Shown: piece by piece, positions 44,719 to 53,178 of the stretch
How positions within the stretch are numbered: position 1 is the first letter of the stretch
Layout of the letters: each line of letters begins with the position of its first letter
Origin: Sphingobacterium psychroaquaticum
GTDB lineage: Bacteria; Bacteroidota; Bacteroidia; Sphingobacteriales; Sphingobacteriaceae
Length of the DNA stretch: 64,000 bases
NCBI RefSeq assembly: GCF_900177625.1
Contig: NZ_FXAU01000001.1
Coordinates: forward strand, 62,001-126,000
Direction of reading: 5' to 3'
The notes under the pieces: model-generated
What the model saw: the letters and a program-made list of their open reading frames with translations, nothing else
Told to the model about the DNA's origin: nothing
Database searches by the model: none
Made by a program: the position numbers and the translations under genes

Positions 44719-46107
44719 ATGGCAGAAATTGACTTGACTAAAATAAAATACTACCCTGACAGATTTTATATCTGCCTAGATGGATTTGATATTGATAACT
44801 TAACCACTTTTATAACTGACCTACAAATCGGTCAAGAGCAATCTATATTCATTCATGAATACTACCACTACCTTACCAACATTGCTACATTCTCTGGAAT
44901 ACGTCAATTTAACCTTAATTTTTGTGATAGGTTCCGAGCATCAACCATCTTGACGTCAAAAGAAGGGCTTAACGCTTATCCAATAAACAGTAACACCTTT
45001 GAAAGCTGTAAGAATATGGTAGATTATTGGAACGAGATAACAGCCATATTGAATGAGGATGATATTGACTATAATGTGGTCGAAGAAACTGATAAAACGC
45101 CTAGTAAAAAATTTGGTATAGCATCGATAGAACGAACCGAAAAACCAATGGAAGTCGTTGTAAATGGTGTTAAGTATAGTGGAGCGAGGATTCTGATTAA
45201 GATATATACAACAGAACTTATTAATATTAATAGCTTTTACTTAACATTTGGTGCTATTGATGAGTTTCTGAGTTCTACAATTGACGAGTATATGTATGAG
45301 AACAATTTATCGGATATTAACCCAAGTATGCTTAGTCGAAGACCCTTTTATCCTTATGGTTTCTTTGATGAATTGCTTTCGTTTTACGGGATTAAAAGGG
45401 CCCCGGCATTTGAGAAAATTCTTATTGCATACTTTGCCTTGAACTCATCAAACCCGCCAGTGATTTTAATTGATATACTTGAAAAATTAAAAGATGGTGG
45501 CTATGAACAATTTCAGGAGAATCCCGAAATATATTTGCTTACTAATTTTTTAGAAGTACCTCAGTACAATGATGTTCTTAAAAACATTAAGGACTTTGCC
45601 GATCTAACATACGAACAAGGACGTATACATATCTCACAGGCATTGAAATATTATTACGATAAATTTTATATGGCACAAAAACTAAAAGAAAATGACTTCT
45701 TTTATTTTGTTAGACCCTTCTTTGCCAACGGTAAGGATACTATTAGTTACAAACAAAAGTTTCTTCTTGAACTTTCAAGAATAATAAACCTTTTTACACC
45801 TCCTGTTATACTAAAAGACAAGCAGTTTTTTTATATTGATAAATTGACCACTTTCGGTGAAGCTACCGTATTGATATTGGCTACCTATGAAATTTTTGAA
45901 AGTATAAGGACAAACCGAATCGCATCAAGACCTGCACACCAGAAAGCAAAATATAGCTTCCCTGACGGCGATCCTGAGTGCGACAATCTTGAAAAATTTA
46001 CTCCACCCCCTATTAACGGTATAGTATTCAGGCTTGCTCTTAACGAATTGAACCTATATGGCCCATATCTTAAAGAGTTGGATGACCTTAAACAAAAGAA
46101 TAGTTAG
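44719..46107 (+). CDS. Uncharacterised protein with HExxH motif, possible metallopeptidase
   Basis: This 462-residue protein belongs to no family I recognise. Residues 42-52 read SIFIHEYYHYL, a textbook HExxH zinc-binding helix (H46, E47, H50). A conserved-looking acidic helix near 180-190 (IDEFLSSTIDEYMYE) could give the third ligand. There is no signal peptide and no long hydrophobic segment, so a cytoplasmic protein is expected. The ATG at 44719 is preferred over a GTG 24 bases upstream. The next gene, a DUF4238 protein, begins two bases after its stop, and both lie directly behind the integrase, the usual cargo position. A role in phage or plasmid defense is an inference from context. Confidence 0.6.
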   Translation: MAEIDLTKIKYYPDRFYICLDGFDIDNLTTFITDLQIGQEQSIFIHEYYHYLTNIATFSGIRQFNLNFCDRFRASTILTSKEGLNAYPINSNTFESCKNMVDYWNEITAILNEDDIDYNVVEETDKTPSKKFGIASIERTEKPMEVVVNGVKYSGARILIKIYTTELININSFYLTFGAIDEFLSSTIDEYMYENNLSDINPSMLSRRPFYPYGFFDELLSFYGIKRAPAFEKILIAYFALNSSNPPVILIDILEKLKDGGYEQFQENPEIYLLTNFLEVPQYNDVLKNIKDFADLTYEQGRIHISQALKYYYDKFYMAQKLKENDFFYFVRPFFANGKDTISYKQKFLLELSRIINLFTPPVILKDKQFFYIDKLTTFGEATVLILATYEIFESIRTNRIASRPAHQKAKYSFPDGDPECDNLEKFTPPPINGIVFRLALNELNLYGPYLKELDDLKQKNS

Positions 46108-46109
46108 AT

Positions 46110-46985
46110 ATGGGTATTTCAAGACGTCATCATTATATTCCGCAGTTCCTTATCAAGAAATTTGCTGATTCGGACAATATGCTTTATCTGTATGATAAAG
46201 AAAAAAAAACCTTTGCAAAGGAAAAGAGAAGCCCCAAATCTATATTCTTTGAGATGAATAGGAATATCCTTGATTTTGGCGGAACAGCAAACGATAATCT
46301 TGAAAAGTTGTATGCTGAACTTGACGAAAAATTTTCCCGTGATCTGACAGAAATAATTGCGACTAAAAATATCACTGAAGAAGGGCTTACTTCTTTACTT
46401 GTAATGGTTTCTTCATTAAAATGGCGATTACCCGTTAATGATGAACTGTTCTATGATAAAGATAGACAGTATACATACGATAAATTACCGATCTCGATAA
46501 AGGCCATAAATGATGATGGCTCTCAAAATACGGAGGCTATCGAGCATCTACTCAATTCTGAAATTTTCAACCGTACAAAACGACTAATCTTTCCGTTCTT
46601 ACCATTCTATAATAATTATGAAATAGCAGAAGATAAATTATCAAAATTACATCAGAACAGCTATATTGATTCAAATGAGATAATTACATCTATCCTAGGA
46701 GATTCACCAATTATTGAAAGCAAACGTTCCGATATAGAAGATTTTGGGAACTTCATTTTACCTCTAGGTAATAAAGAAACTTTCATTTGCAGTGACTCGG
46801 GTAACAAGAAGGTCAACAGTATAGCTTTTTATGTAAATAAAGATTTAGCAATGTTTCATCAGGCAAAAAAGTATGTCGTCTGCTGTAATAAAGACCATCT
46901 TGCTGCTATTATTTATGCGTACCAAAATTTACATAGTGTAGGGCAAACAAATCTTATTCATGAACACATTTTCAAGTTTGTGTAA
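46110..46985 (+). CDS. DUF4238 family protein
   Basis: This 291-residue protein begins with the DUF4238 signature RRHHYIPQFLIKKFAD, followed by LYLYDKEKKTF and the SPKSIFFEMNRNI segment. The histidines of the RRHHYIPQ motif resemble a metal or nucleic-acid-binding site, and members of the family are often carried on mobile elements, but no function is established. Two bases separate it from the HExxH gene, so the pair is one operon and probably one system. A terminator follows. It has no signal peptide or membrane segment. Confidence 0.8.
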   Translation: MGISRRHHYIPQFLIKKFADSDNMLYLYDKEKKTFAKEKRSPKSIFFEMNRNILDFGGTANDNLEKLYAELDEKFSRDLTEIIATKNITEEGLTSLLVMVSSLKWRLPVNDELFYDKDRQYTYDKLPISIKAINDDGSQNTEAIEHLLNSEIFNRTKRLIFPFLPFYNNYEIAEDKLSKLHQNSYIDSNEIITSILGDSPIIESKRSDIEDFGNFILPLGNKETFICSDSGNKKVNSIAFYVNKDLAMFHQAKKYVVCCNKDHLAAIIYAYQNLHSVGQTNLIHEHIFKFV

Positions 46986-47006
46986 ACATTACCTATTATA
47001 ACTGAG

Positions 47007-47034
47007 CCGAGGTCGATAAACCTCGGTTTTTTTT
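47007..47034 (+). terminator. Intrinsic terminator after the HExxH-DUF4238 pair
   Basis: CCGAGGT pairs with ACCTCGG around a short loop and runs into eight T residues, 21 bases after the DUF4238 stop codon. Confidence 0.9.
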
Positions 47035-47640
47035 CCTCTACAAATCCGTAAAGCACATTTACCCTCCCCATATCCTACCATAAAAGAGCTTCACTGGATA
47101 TTCTTGAAAAAGACAAATTCCAAAATGCCTGTCTACTTCCAAAACATTGTTTTTCCATCTCTCTTTTAAGTGACTCTTAGGAGCCACGAGTTTTAAGAAA
47201 ACAGTTTAAAATTCGTGCAGGTGATGCCTGTATTCTAATCTAATCAGCCATTTGCTCAATGCCTTTTCCAATGGCTTCCACATTATTTTTTATCCAAGAA
47301 CCGGTATGCTGTTTTTGTCCCATTTCAAGAGCAAAGGTATTTCAGTGTTCTTAACGCAACAGCAAGATCATGCCCTCCGGGTTTGCAAAATAATCTCCAC
47401 CCATACGGGTCGTATTTTTTTGACAAAACCTTGCTGCTGCTAAACACTAACCTTTTATGCTCGTGAAACGAAACAAAGCATACTCCGGCTCTTTACACGA
47501 ATAAAAAAAATGTCAGAAATGAAAAATATCAGCATTGGAAATGGAAAAAGTGAAACGAAAACAAGCACCTCCTCTCATTGCCGAATAAATCAAATCAAAA
47601 AAAATCAAACAGGAATTTAACAACGTAAAAATCGAAAATC
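47035..47640. other. Long non-coding region upstream of ssb
   Basis: About 600 bases without a convincing gene; the one short frame (47252-47443) has no recognisable start or family. The GC-richer block at 47360-47415 (CATGCCCTCCGGGTTTGC and CCCATACGGGTCGTAT followed by seven T) contains a short stem ATACG/CGTAT with a T-run, a possible weak terminator. The last 130 bases are A-rich and probably contain the ssb promoter. A non-coding RNA or replication/transfer site is possible but not shown. Confidence 0.4.
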
Positions 47641-48030
47641 ATGAACATCACAGGAAGATTGACAAGGGATGCGGAAGTACGCACAACGTCACAGGACAAA
47701 CAAGTAGTAAACTTTTCAGTAGCAACAAACGACAGCTACAAAAACAAGCAGGGCGAACGCATAGAGCAAACCACCTATTTCGACTGCTCGTACTGGATAA
47801 CTCCCAACGTAGCCAGACTACTCACAAAAGGCACACTGGTAGAACTAACAGGCAGAGTAAGTACAAGAGCGTGGACAGGAAATGACGGAGAGCCAAAAGC
47901 AGGACTGAATTTTCATACCTCACAAATCAAACTGCACGGAGGTAGCAGGAAAACAGAAACCGTACAGGCTACTAATAATAACAAAGGTAAGGTTACAGCG
48001 GAGCAGACCAAAGACGACCTACCATTTTAA
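47641..48030 (+). CDS. ssb: Single-stranded DNA-binding protein of the mobile element
   Basis: This 129-residue OB-fold protein starts MNITGRLTRDAEVRTT and contains KQVVNFSVATNDSYKN, TTYFDCSYWIT and KGTLVELTGRVS. It ends in the acidic tip KDDLPF that recruits repair and replication partners. It is shorter than the chromosomal SSB, as usual for element-borne copies, and would coat transferred or replicating single strands. It leads the backbone series ssb, DUF932, PRTRC, and the A-rich leader upstream probably holds their promoter. Confidence 0.95.
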   Translation: MNITGRLTRDAEVRTTSQDKQVVNFSVATNDSYKNKQGERIEQTTYFDCSYWITPNVARLLTKGTLVELTGRVSTRAWTGNDGEPKAGLNFHTSQIKLHGGSRKTETVQATNNNKGKVTAEQTKDDLPF

Positions 48031-48075
48031 CAACAATCAAATATTCATTTTTCAAACTTTTAAAATTTCAATATC

Positions 48076-49149
48076 ATGGCACATAATATCAATTTCAACA
48101 GCAAGACAGGACGTTACTCATTCTTTAGTGTAAAGGAAAAAGCGTGGCACGGTTTGGGGCAAATCGTACAGGATTATCCGACAAGCGAGCAGGCTATCAG
48201 ACACGCAGGGTTAGATTATGAAGTGGTAAAATCTCCACTCTTTACCAAAGGTTCGGGTATTATCGAAACCACTAACGGCATAGAGATAGGCAGTAGCGAA
48301 CTGGAAGTACATAACTATTTCGCCAACATACGCACCGATAACAATGCCGTATTGGGTGTGGTGGGTAAAGACTACCATATCGTACAAAACAGGGATGCTT
48401 TTTCATTCTTTGACAGTATTGTAGGCGGTACAGACGGTATTTTATACGAAACCGCAGGAGCTTTAGGTAATGGGGAACGCATTTTTATTACAGCCAAATT
48501 GCCGAGTTATATCCGTGTGGGCAATGGCGATGATGTGACAGAAAAATACATCTTCCTAACAACTTCGCACGACGGTAGCGGAAGTATTACAGCCGCTTTT
48601 ACACCTATCCGTATCGTTTGCCAAAATACCTTAAACGCTTCTTTGCGTAATATGAGCAATGTGGTACGCATCAAGCACACCGCAGGAGCAAAACAACGTT
48701 TGGACAATGCTCATAAAGTTATGGGATTGGCTAACCAGTTTAGCGACCAGTTAGAGGGTATTTTCAATGAGTGGACGAAAGTCAAAGTATCAGACCAAGA
48801 GGTTAAAAAGCTAATCCAACTGGCACTTTGTCCGAATAAGGAAACATTGGAATTACTGAAAAAAGGTGCGGAAGATGAAGTTTCCACCGTATTCAAAAAC
48901 GTGGTTGAAGATGCTTTTGCTTATGCAATGGTAAGCGATACCCAACAAATGGACACCACCAAAGGCACATTGTTCGGGGCATATAATGCAGTAACAGGCT
49001 ACTATCAGAACGTAAGAAGCTACAAAGACAACGAAGCCAAGTTACAGAGTATTGTAATGGGCGGTACTGCTCAACTCAAATCACAGAAAGCATTTGAACT
49101 GTGTACCTCTTTTCAGAAAGTCGGTGAAGAGGTTTTTCAACTTAATTAA
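48076..49149 (+). CDS. DUF932 (phage/plasmid-like TIGR03299) protein
   Basis: This 357-residue protein has the DUF932 layout. An N-terminal KEKAWHGLGQIVQDYPTSEQ segment leads into YFANIRTDNNAVLGVVGKDY with IVQNRDAFSFFD, then GNGERIFITAKLP and SHDGSGSITAAFTPIRIVCQ with NTLNASLRN, then a helical C-terminus. Members are common on plasmids, phages and conjugative elements of Bacteroidota. They are suspected to act in element replication or anti-restriction, but the function is not established. It lies 46 bases after ssb and is co-directional with the PRTRC genes. Confidence 0.88.
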   Translation: MAHNINFNSKTGRYSFFSVKEKAWHGLGQIVQDYPTSEQAIRHAGLDYEVVKSPLFTKGSGIIETTNGIEIGSSELEVHNYFANIRTDNNAVLGVVGKDYHIVQNRDAFSFFDSIVGGTDGILYETAGALGNGERIFITAKLPSYIRVGNGDDVTEKYIFLTTSHDGSGSITAAFTPIRIVCQNTLNASLRNMSNVVRIKHTAGAKQRLDNAHKVMGLANQFSDQLEGIFNEWTKVKVSDQEVKKLIQLALCPNKETLELLKKGAEDEVSTVFKNVVEDAFAYAMVSDTQQMDTTKGTLFGAYNAVTGYYQNVRSYKDNEAKLQSIVMGGTAQLKSQKAFELCTSFQKVGEEVFQLN

Positions 49150-49201
49150 TTACACCACAGGCTACCGCCTTGCAAACGGTGGTAGCCTTATATTATTAAA
49201 C

Positions 49202-49405
49202 ATGAAAGTAACGGATTTGAACGGATGCTCTATCGAAGTCACTGACCTTGATGAAGCCATAAAGATTAGCAAACGGTACACTGGTTACAGACACGAGGAC
49301 GAAAGTTTCTCCGAGTTCGACAAAAGACAGAACGCTTATTGGACAGATATGTACAATAAACTGACAGCAAAGAAAAAACGATTAGAGGACAAACAAAAAA
49401 ATTAG
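49202..49405 (+). CDS. Small conserved-looking protein of the PRTRC region
   Basis: This 67-residue charged protein (MKVTDLNGCSIEVTDLDEAI) has no family I recognise. A longer in-frame start at 49094 would run through the end of the DUF932 gene and is rejected; the ATG at 49202 follows a short gap and lies four bases upstream of the PRTRC E gene. The protein looks globular, with an aromatic- and lysine-rich C-terminal helix (YWTDMYNKLTAKKKRLEDK). Position implies a function with the PRTRC cassette. Confidence 0.6.
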   Translation: MKVTDLNGCSIEVTDLDEAIKISKRYTGYRHEDESFSEFDKRQNAYWTDMYNKLTAKKKRLEDKQKN

Positions 49406-49409
49406 AACG

Positions 49410-50012
49410 ATGAATACAAATTTTTTCAATCAGATACAGCAGTTGGACTTTACAGGAGTATTGCAACTGAACATTTCAAAGGGAACAGAAACCAAGCTAA
49501 TAGTATCGGTTATGCTTAACAATGATGAGTGCGGAGATAACGCCAAAAACCTTATTCCACCCCTTACATTCAATGCTACCGCACAGGAGTTTGACGAGGG
49601 ATTTTTTGAGCAGATAACCGCACCAGTACAAACCGTTTCGGGCATGATGGTAGATATGGAAAAGTTTCTAAAACAAATGGAGGAAGTCAAAAAGCAATCG
49701 GCAATGGAAAAGGAAAAAGCCGATAAGGAGAAGAAAGAAAAAGAAGCCAGGGACAAGAAGTATAAAGAAGCTATGGCAAAGGCTGACGAATTGGAAAAAG
49801 AGGGCAAATTCCGTGAAGCGTGGATGAAAGTGCCGAACCCTGCCGATTTTCCCGACTATGCCGATGCCATACGCAAACGCAAAACTTCACTATCGGACAA
49901 ATTTGCCACACCGAGCCTTTTCGGTGCAACAGAAGAAACAACACCCGAACCGATACAATCGACTGTAGTTACAGAGGATTACCCCATTGATGAAGCAGGT
50001 GAAGAAGAATAA
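49410..50012 (+). CDS. PRTRC system protein E
   Basis: This 200-residue protein matches the PRTRC E pattern. The N-terminal half begins FFNQIQQLDFTGVLQLNISK, continues with ETKLIVSVMLNND, and carries LIPPLTFNATAQEFDEGFFE. A long Lys/Glu coiled coil (about 85-130) and a C-terminal tail with AWMKVPNPADFPDYA follow. PRTRC (ParB-related, ThiF-related cassette) genes occur on plasmids and integrative elements. A role in replication, partition or a ubiquitin-like modification has been suggested from the ThiF member, but it is unproven. It precedes PRTRC C by 26 bases. Confidence 0.85.
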   Translation: MNTNFFNQIQQLDFTGVLQLNISKGTETKLIVSVMLNNDECGDNAKNLIPPLTFNATAQEFDEGFFEQITAPVQTVSGMMVDMEKFLKQMEEVKKQSAMEKEKADKEKKEKEARDKKYKEAMAKADELEKEGKFREAWMKVPNPADFPDYADAIRKRKTSLSDKFATPSLFGATEETTPEPIQSTVVTEDYPIDEAGEEE

Positions 50013-50038
50013 AAGTGTTAACCAAAAAATTAAATGTT

Positions 50039-50257
50039 ATGTTATTAGCAACGCAATTACAACGAGTTTTCATATTAAATAACAAGGGGCAGGAAATTAA
50101 ACTGAACGACCCCGAACCGCAATGGAGTGTACAGGCAGTAATGAATTTTTATTCCAATACATACCCCATTCTGACCACCGCAAAAGTATCAGCACCACAA
50201 ATCAAAGACGATACCGTACAGTACCGCTTTGAAAGTGCTATGGGAACAAAAGGTTAA
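50039..50257 (+). CDS. PRTRC system protein C
   Basis: This 72-residue protein has the PRTRC C pattern: RVFILNNKGQEIKLNDPEPQ, then WSVQAVMNFYSNTYPILTTA, and the typical end FESAMGTKG. The size and GTKG-like C-terminus recall a ubiquitin-like small partner for the ThiF protein, as proposed for this family; that is inference. The ATG at 50039 is preferred over a GTG 24 bases upstream. It is followed after 17 bases by a gene with a frame conflict. Confidence 0.88.
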   Translation: MLLATQLQRVFILNNKGQEIKLNDPEPQWSVQAVMNFYSNTYPILTTAKVSAPQIKDDTVQYRFESAMGTKG

Positions 50258-50274
50258 ACCAAAACAGTAAAACA

Positions 50275-51429
50275 ATGACTTATGCAACGACATACCGTAT
50301 CGGGAACATTCCAAATGCCCCAAGAACCCAAGCAAAAGCAATTACATCGTCAGTTGAGCGAGTTCGCAAACTGGATGCAACGACCGAAAGACGCAAACGA
50401 AATCCAAAAGGACAAACAAAAGTCTGTACCAGTAACTATGTTGCCAATGGTTTTCTAAGAACTTCGTTTCTCCCAAGACTGGAAGAAACGGAAACTGTAC
50501 AGGCTTGCAGGGATAATATCAAAATGGAAAGGGATTTTTATCGTTCCCTTTCTCAATTAGCAGAGCATTACGGTATCATTCCGAAACCAACGCAGGCTTT
50601 AGGATATCCGTACAATATCGCATTGGCTTTAAAAGATATAGAAGAACAGTTAAAACTTAAAGTAAGCGATTGGGAAGAAATCAAACTGATACAGGATAGT
50701 AAGAAAGTGTTTTTTACAAGTGAGGAAAGATATAATACAGGTGCAACGCTGTATTATATTCCTGTAGTACCCTTATTTCGTTGGTTGAAAGACCCAAAGC
50801 GAAAACATACCGCTCAACTGCTTATATCGGTTTGTAGTTATCTGTACCACATTGCCGACATTCCCTATTACAGACAGGAAAGCAGTTATCTGTACTGGAT
50901 GTATGAGATGCATAAAGATTGGGTAACAGAGGACGATTATGGAGAAGACACAGAAACCTATCTTAGTGAATTTGCACAAGCGGAATGGATTGGCGACCGT
51001 ATGGAACAGAAGATATATAACGAAGCCAATTTAAGGCTCTTTAAAGACCGTTTAAACCGCTTTAAACCAAAAGATAAGATTGATGCTGATTGCTATAAAG
51101 TAGCACAGGAAGCCTATGCAATTTATGAGCAGTACCCCAATGCAACCGTCTTCCGCAATGCCCGACCAAATGGCGAAGCCAACGAAGAAGATATGGAAAA
51201 CATTATATCTATGGAGAAATATGTTTCCTTCTGTGCAGATGGTACAGGGTGGCTAATGGATAATGTAGTAGAATCTGTAAATAACGAATTACAGGAATAC
51301 GGACAGATGGAAGAACCGATTATTATCAAACGGTTTGACGGAAGCGATATAACCGCCAATACATTGGAGTTTGAAAACCGTTTGTTACCGATGATAAACG
51401 AACTGACCTACATTTTAAATAATTTTTAA
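50275..51429 (+). CDS. PRTRC-cassette protein of unknown family, start uncertain
   Basis: This frame of 384 residues has a convincing body from about residue 84 onward: MERDFYRSLSQLAEHYG, DIEEQLKLKVSDWEEIKL, YYIPVVPLFRWLKDPK, and a helical C-terminus to YILNNF. The first 80 residues are unusually rich in Thr and Arg and look like an out-of-frame reading. The real start may be the ATG at 50524, or a frameshift may join a different frame (50282-50458) to it. It occupies the place between PRTRC C and PRTRC B where an additional cassette protein, possibly the F equivalent, is usual. There is no catalytic motif. Confidence 0.65.
   Translation: MTYATTYRIGNIPNAPRTQAKAITSSVERVRKLDATTERRKRNPKGQTKVCTSNYVANGFLRTSFLPRLEETETVQACRDNIKMERDFYRSLSQLAEHYGIIPKPTQALGYPYNIALALKDIEEQLKLKVSDWEEIKLIQDSKKVFFTSEERYNTGATLYYIPVVPLFRWLKDPKRKHTAQLLISVCSYLYHIADIPYYRQESSYLYWMYEMHKDWVTEDDYGEDTETYLSEFAQAEWIGDRMEQKIYNEANLRLFKDRLNRFKPKDKIDADCYKVAQEAYAIYEQYPNATVFRNARPNGEANEEDMENIISMEKYVSFCADGTGWLMDNVVESVNNELQEYGQMEEPIIIKRFDGSDITANTLEFENRLLPMINELTYILNNF
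50282..50458 (+). CDS. Overlapping small frame, alternative N-terminus of the PRTRC gene
   Basis: This 58-residue frame (MQRHTVSGTFQMPQEP, then LHRQLSEFANWMQRPKDANE, ending VPVTMLPMVF) has a more natural amino-acid composition than the overlapping frame at 50275. It may be a separate small gene. Alternatively, it is the true N-terminal part of the downstream protein, separated by a frameshift near 50456 caused by mutation, sequencing error or programmed shifting. Confidence 0.35.
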   Translation: MQRHTVSGTFQMPQEPKQKQLHRQLSEFANWMQRPKDANEIQKDKQKSVPVTMLPMVF

Positions 51430-51439
51430 AAACAAAACT

Positions 51440-52153
51440 ATGAACGATATAACACAGGATTTCGGAATGCTGTACTATCCAAAATCAGCATTGGTATTTT
51501 ATCAGACTACTGGAAAGGGTAACGATACTTATGTAGAGCATTTTGATATGGATAAAAACGGTATGCCCATTAATGCACACCCTTTGACCGTAAAAGAAGC
51601 GAACCAATTGGCAAAGGCTTTGAAGACCGCCAAAGAGGAAAAAGAACCGCTATTGAAACCGCAGGGAGTATTGAGCAATCAGGTTTTATACTTTGAGCCG
51701 ACAGGAAACAAAGTGGTTTGGTTTACCAAAGCCACACAAAGGGAAATGTATTTTATTGAAAGTCTGGGAATACCCAAAGGCAAAGCCAATGTACCGCCTA
51801 TGCTGTGGGTAGCGAACCGAAGCGGTTTAGCCGTTTTCGCTTTAATAAATGGCAGAAGACCTACGATAAAAACAAAGCTTTACAACGCTCCTTTTTTTAA
51901 TGTGTACGAGGACGGCAATGTATGTATGGGTACAGTAGATGTACGCATAAAGAAAACCGCTTCATTGGAAGAATTTACAAACAAATGGGAAGGCTTTTTC
52001 TTTAACAGTTATTTCAGTCATTTAATGCACGGTCATAACCCGATAAAAGGAAATTGCGTAAGCCTTTGGGAAAATTTAATTGCCACAGGCGAAGCTTTTC
52101 CAATGGAAGTATTGACAAAAAGTAATCTAACCTTAAAAGACATATTGCGATGA
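51440..52153 (+). CDS. PRTRC system protein B
   Basis: This 237-residue protein fits PRTRC B. It has an N-terminal strand region (GMLYYPKSALVFYQT), a middle with VVWFTKATQREMYFIESLGI with PKGKANVPPMLWVANRSGLA, then FALINGRRPTIKTKLYNAPF and a C-terminal FSHLMHGHNPIKGNCVSLWE with VLTKSNLTLKDIL. The family always travels with PRTRC ThiF, and the start codon of the ThiF gene overlaps its stop by four bases (ATGA), so equal amounts are expected. The molecular function is unknown. Confidence 0.88.
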   Translation: MNDITQDFGMLYYPKSALVFYQTTGKGNDTYVEHFDMDKNGMPINAHPLTVKEANQLAKALKTAKEEKEPLLKPQGVLSNQVLYFEPTGNKVVWFTKATQREMYFIESLGIPKGKANVPPMLWVANRSGLAVFALINGRRPTIKTKLYNAPFFNVYEDGNVCMGTVDVRIKKTASLEEFTNKWEGFFFNSYFSHLMHGHNPIKGNCVSLWENLIATGEAFPMEVLTKSNLTLKDILR

Positions 52154-52959
52154 ATACCGAAAAAATAAAAGTCCATTTTACGGACAATAGTTTAATAAAT
52201 GCAACCAATCCTATATCGGTAAACCTTATCGGTGCAGGTGGTACAGGCTCAAAGGTTTTGACCGCCTTAATGGAAATGAACCATAGTTTGATTGCGTTAG
52301 GTCACGCAGGATTGTCCGTTCGCCTTTGGGATGATGATGTTATTACGGAAGCTAATTTGGGCAGACAGCGTTTTGCAGAATGCGAAGTAGGATTGTATAA
52401 ATCTGCTGCTCTAATCAACCGAGCCAACCGCTTTTCAGGTACAAATTGGAAAGCCGAAACGCAGAAGTTTGAAAAGGACAGTTTGGGCAAACTTCCCGAA
52501 AACGCACAGGCTACTATCTTTATTACCTGTGTAGATAGTGTAAAGGCAAGATTTGGTATTGCTGAAATATTAAAAGCACTGGATAACGGAAAATATTATC
52601 ATCATAAACCAAAATACTGGTTGGATTATGGTAACAGCCAATATACAGGACAAGTATTGTTATCAACTATTGGAGATATAAAACAACCCAATTCCGATAT
52701 ATATGAAACGGTAGCTAATCTGCCAATGGTTACAGATGAATTTGGTGCTTTGTTAAAGCAGTCCGAACAGCAAGACGATACACCAAGTTGCAGTTTAGCT
52801 GAAGCATTGGAAAAACAGGATTTATATATCAATTCGTCATTGGCTCAAATGGGTAGTTCTTTGTTATGGGGTTTATTTCGTAATGGATTGACCGAATACA
52901 GAGGTTTTTTTCTCAATCTGAAAGATTTTAGGTCACAGCCTATTCCAGTCGCCCGATAG
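52150..52959 (+). CDS. PRTRC system ThiF-family (E1-like) protein
   Basis: This 269-residue ThiF/E1-like adenylating-fold protein has the nucleotide-binding glycine motif VNLIGAGGTGSKVLTALMEM at about 24-43, DDDVITEANLGRQRFAE with the Asp and Arg of E1-type enzymes, and ITCVDSVKARFGIAEIL. ThiF-fold proteins adenylate the C-terminus of small ubiquitin-like proteins, and PRTRC C is a candidate partner. Whether this one keeps that activity is unknown. It is the last gene of the PRTRC cassette, and its stop codon lies within the first hairpin of a stem-loop array. Confidence 0.88.
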   Translation: MNTEKIKVHFTDNSLINATNPISVNLIGAGGTGSKVLTALMEMNHSLIALGHAGLSVRLWDDDVITEANLGRQRFAECEVGLYKSAALINRANRFSGTNWKAETQKFEKDSLGKLPENAQATIFITCVDSVKARFGIAEILKALDNGKYYHHKPKYWLDYGNSQYTGQVLLSTIGDIKQPNSDIYETVANLPMVTDEFGALLKQSEQQDDTPSCSLAEALEKQDLYINSSLAQMGSSLLWGLFRNGLTEYRGFFLNLKDFRSQPIPVAR

Positions 52960-53178
52960 CCAAAATCGGGCCGCAAAAAGACACTCCCTCCGATGGTCGG
53001 GGCAGTCTTTTTGCATTTAAGCGGTACAACCCCTTTGCCAAAATGTAAGGCTACGCACCGTCCTCACTTCACATTTTATCAAACAGGTTGCGATCTGTTT
53101 TTGAAGGGATATTCCAGTATCCCTTTCGTTGTTTTAGCGAACTTCTTTTCTTTCCACATCTGCGACCAAAGAAAAGAA
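52951..53178. other. Array of six consecutive stem-loops downstream of PRTRC ThiF
   Basis: Six perfect or near-perfect dyads follow each other: GCCCGAT/ATCGGGC at 52951-52971; GCAAAAAGAC/GTCTTTTTGC at 52973-53014; AAAATGT/ACATTTT at 53040-53077; AAACAG/CTGTTT at 53081-53100; AAGGGATA/TATCCCTT at 53104-53125; and TTCTTTTCTTT/AAAGAAAAGAA at 53143-53178. The second could terminate PRTRC transcription. No protein-coding frame here is credible. Confidence 0.7.

Noticed and set aside
47252..47443. A 63-codon plus-strand frame in the gap ahead of ssb.
   Set aside because: There is no plausible start signal, the composition is odd (many His, Phe, Cys), and it crosses the structured block at 47360-47415.
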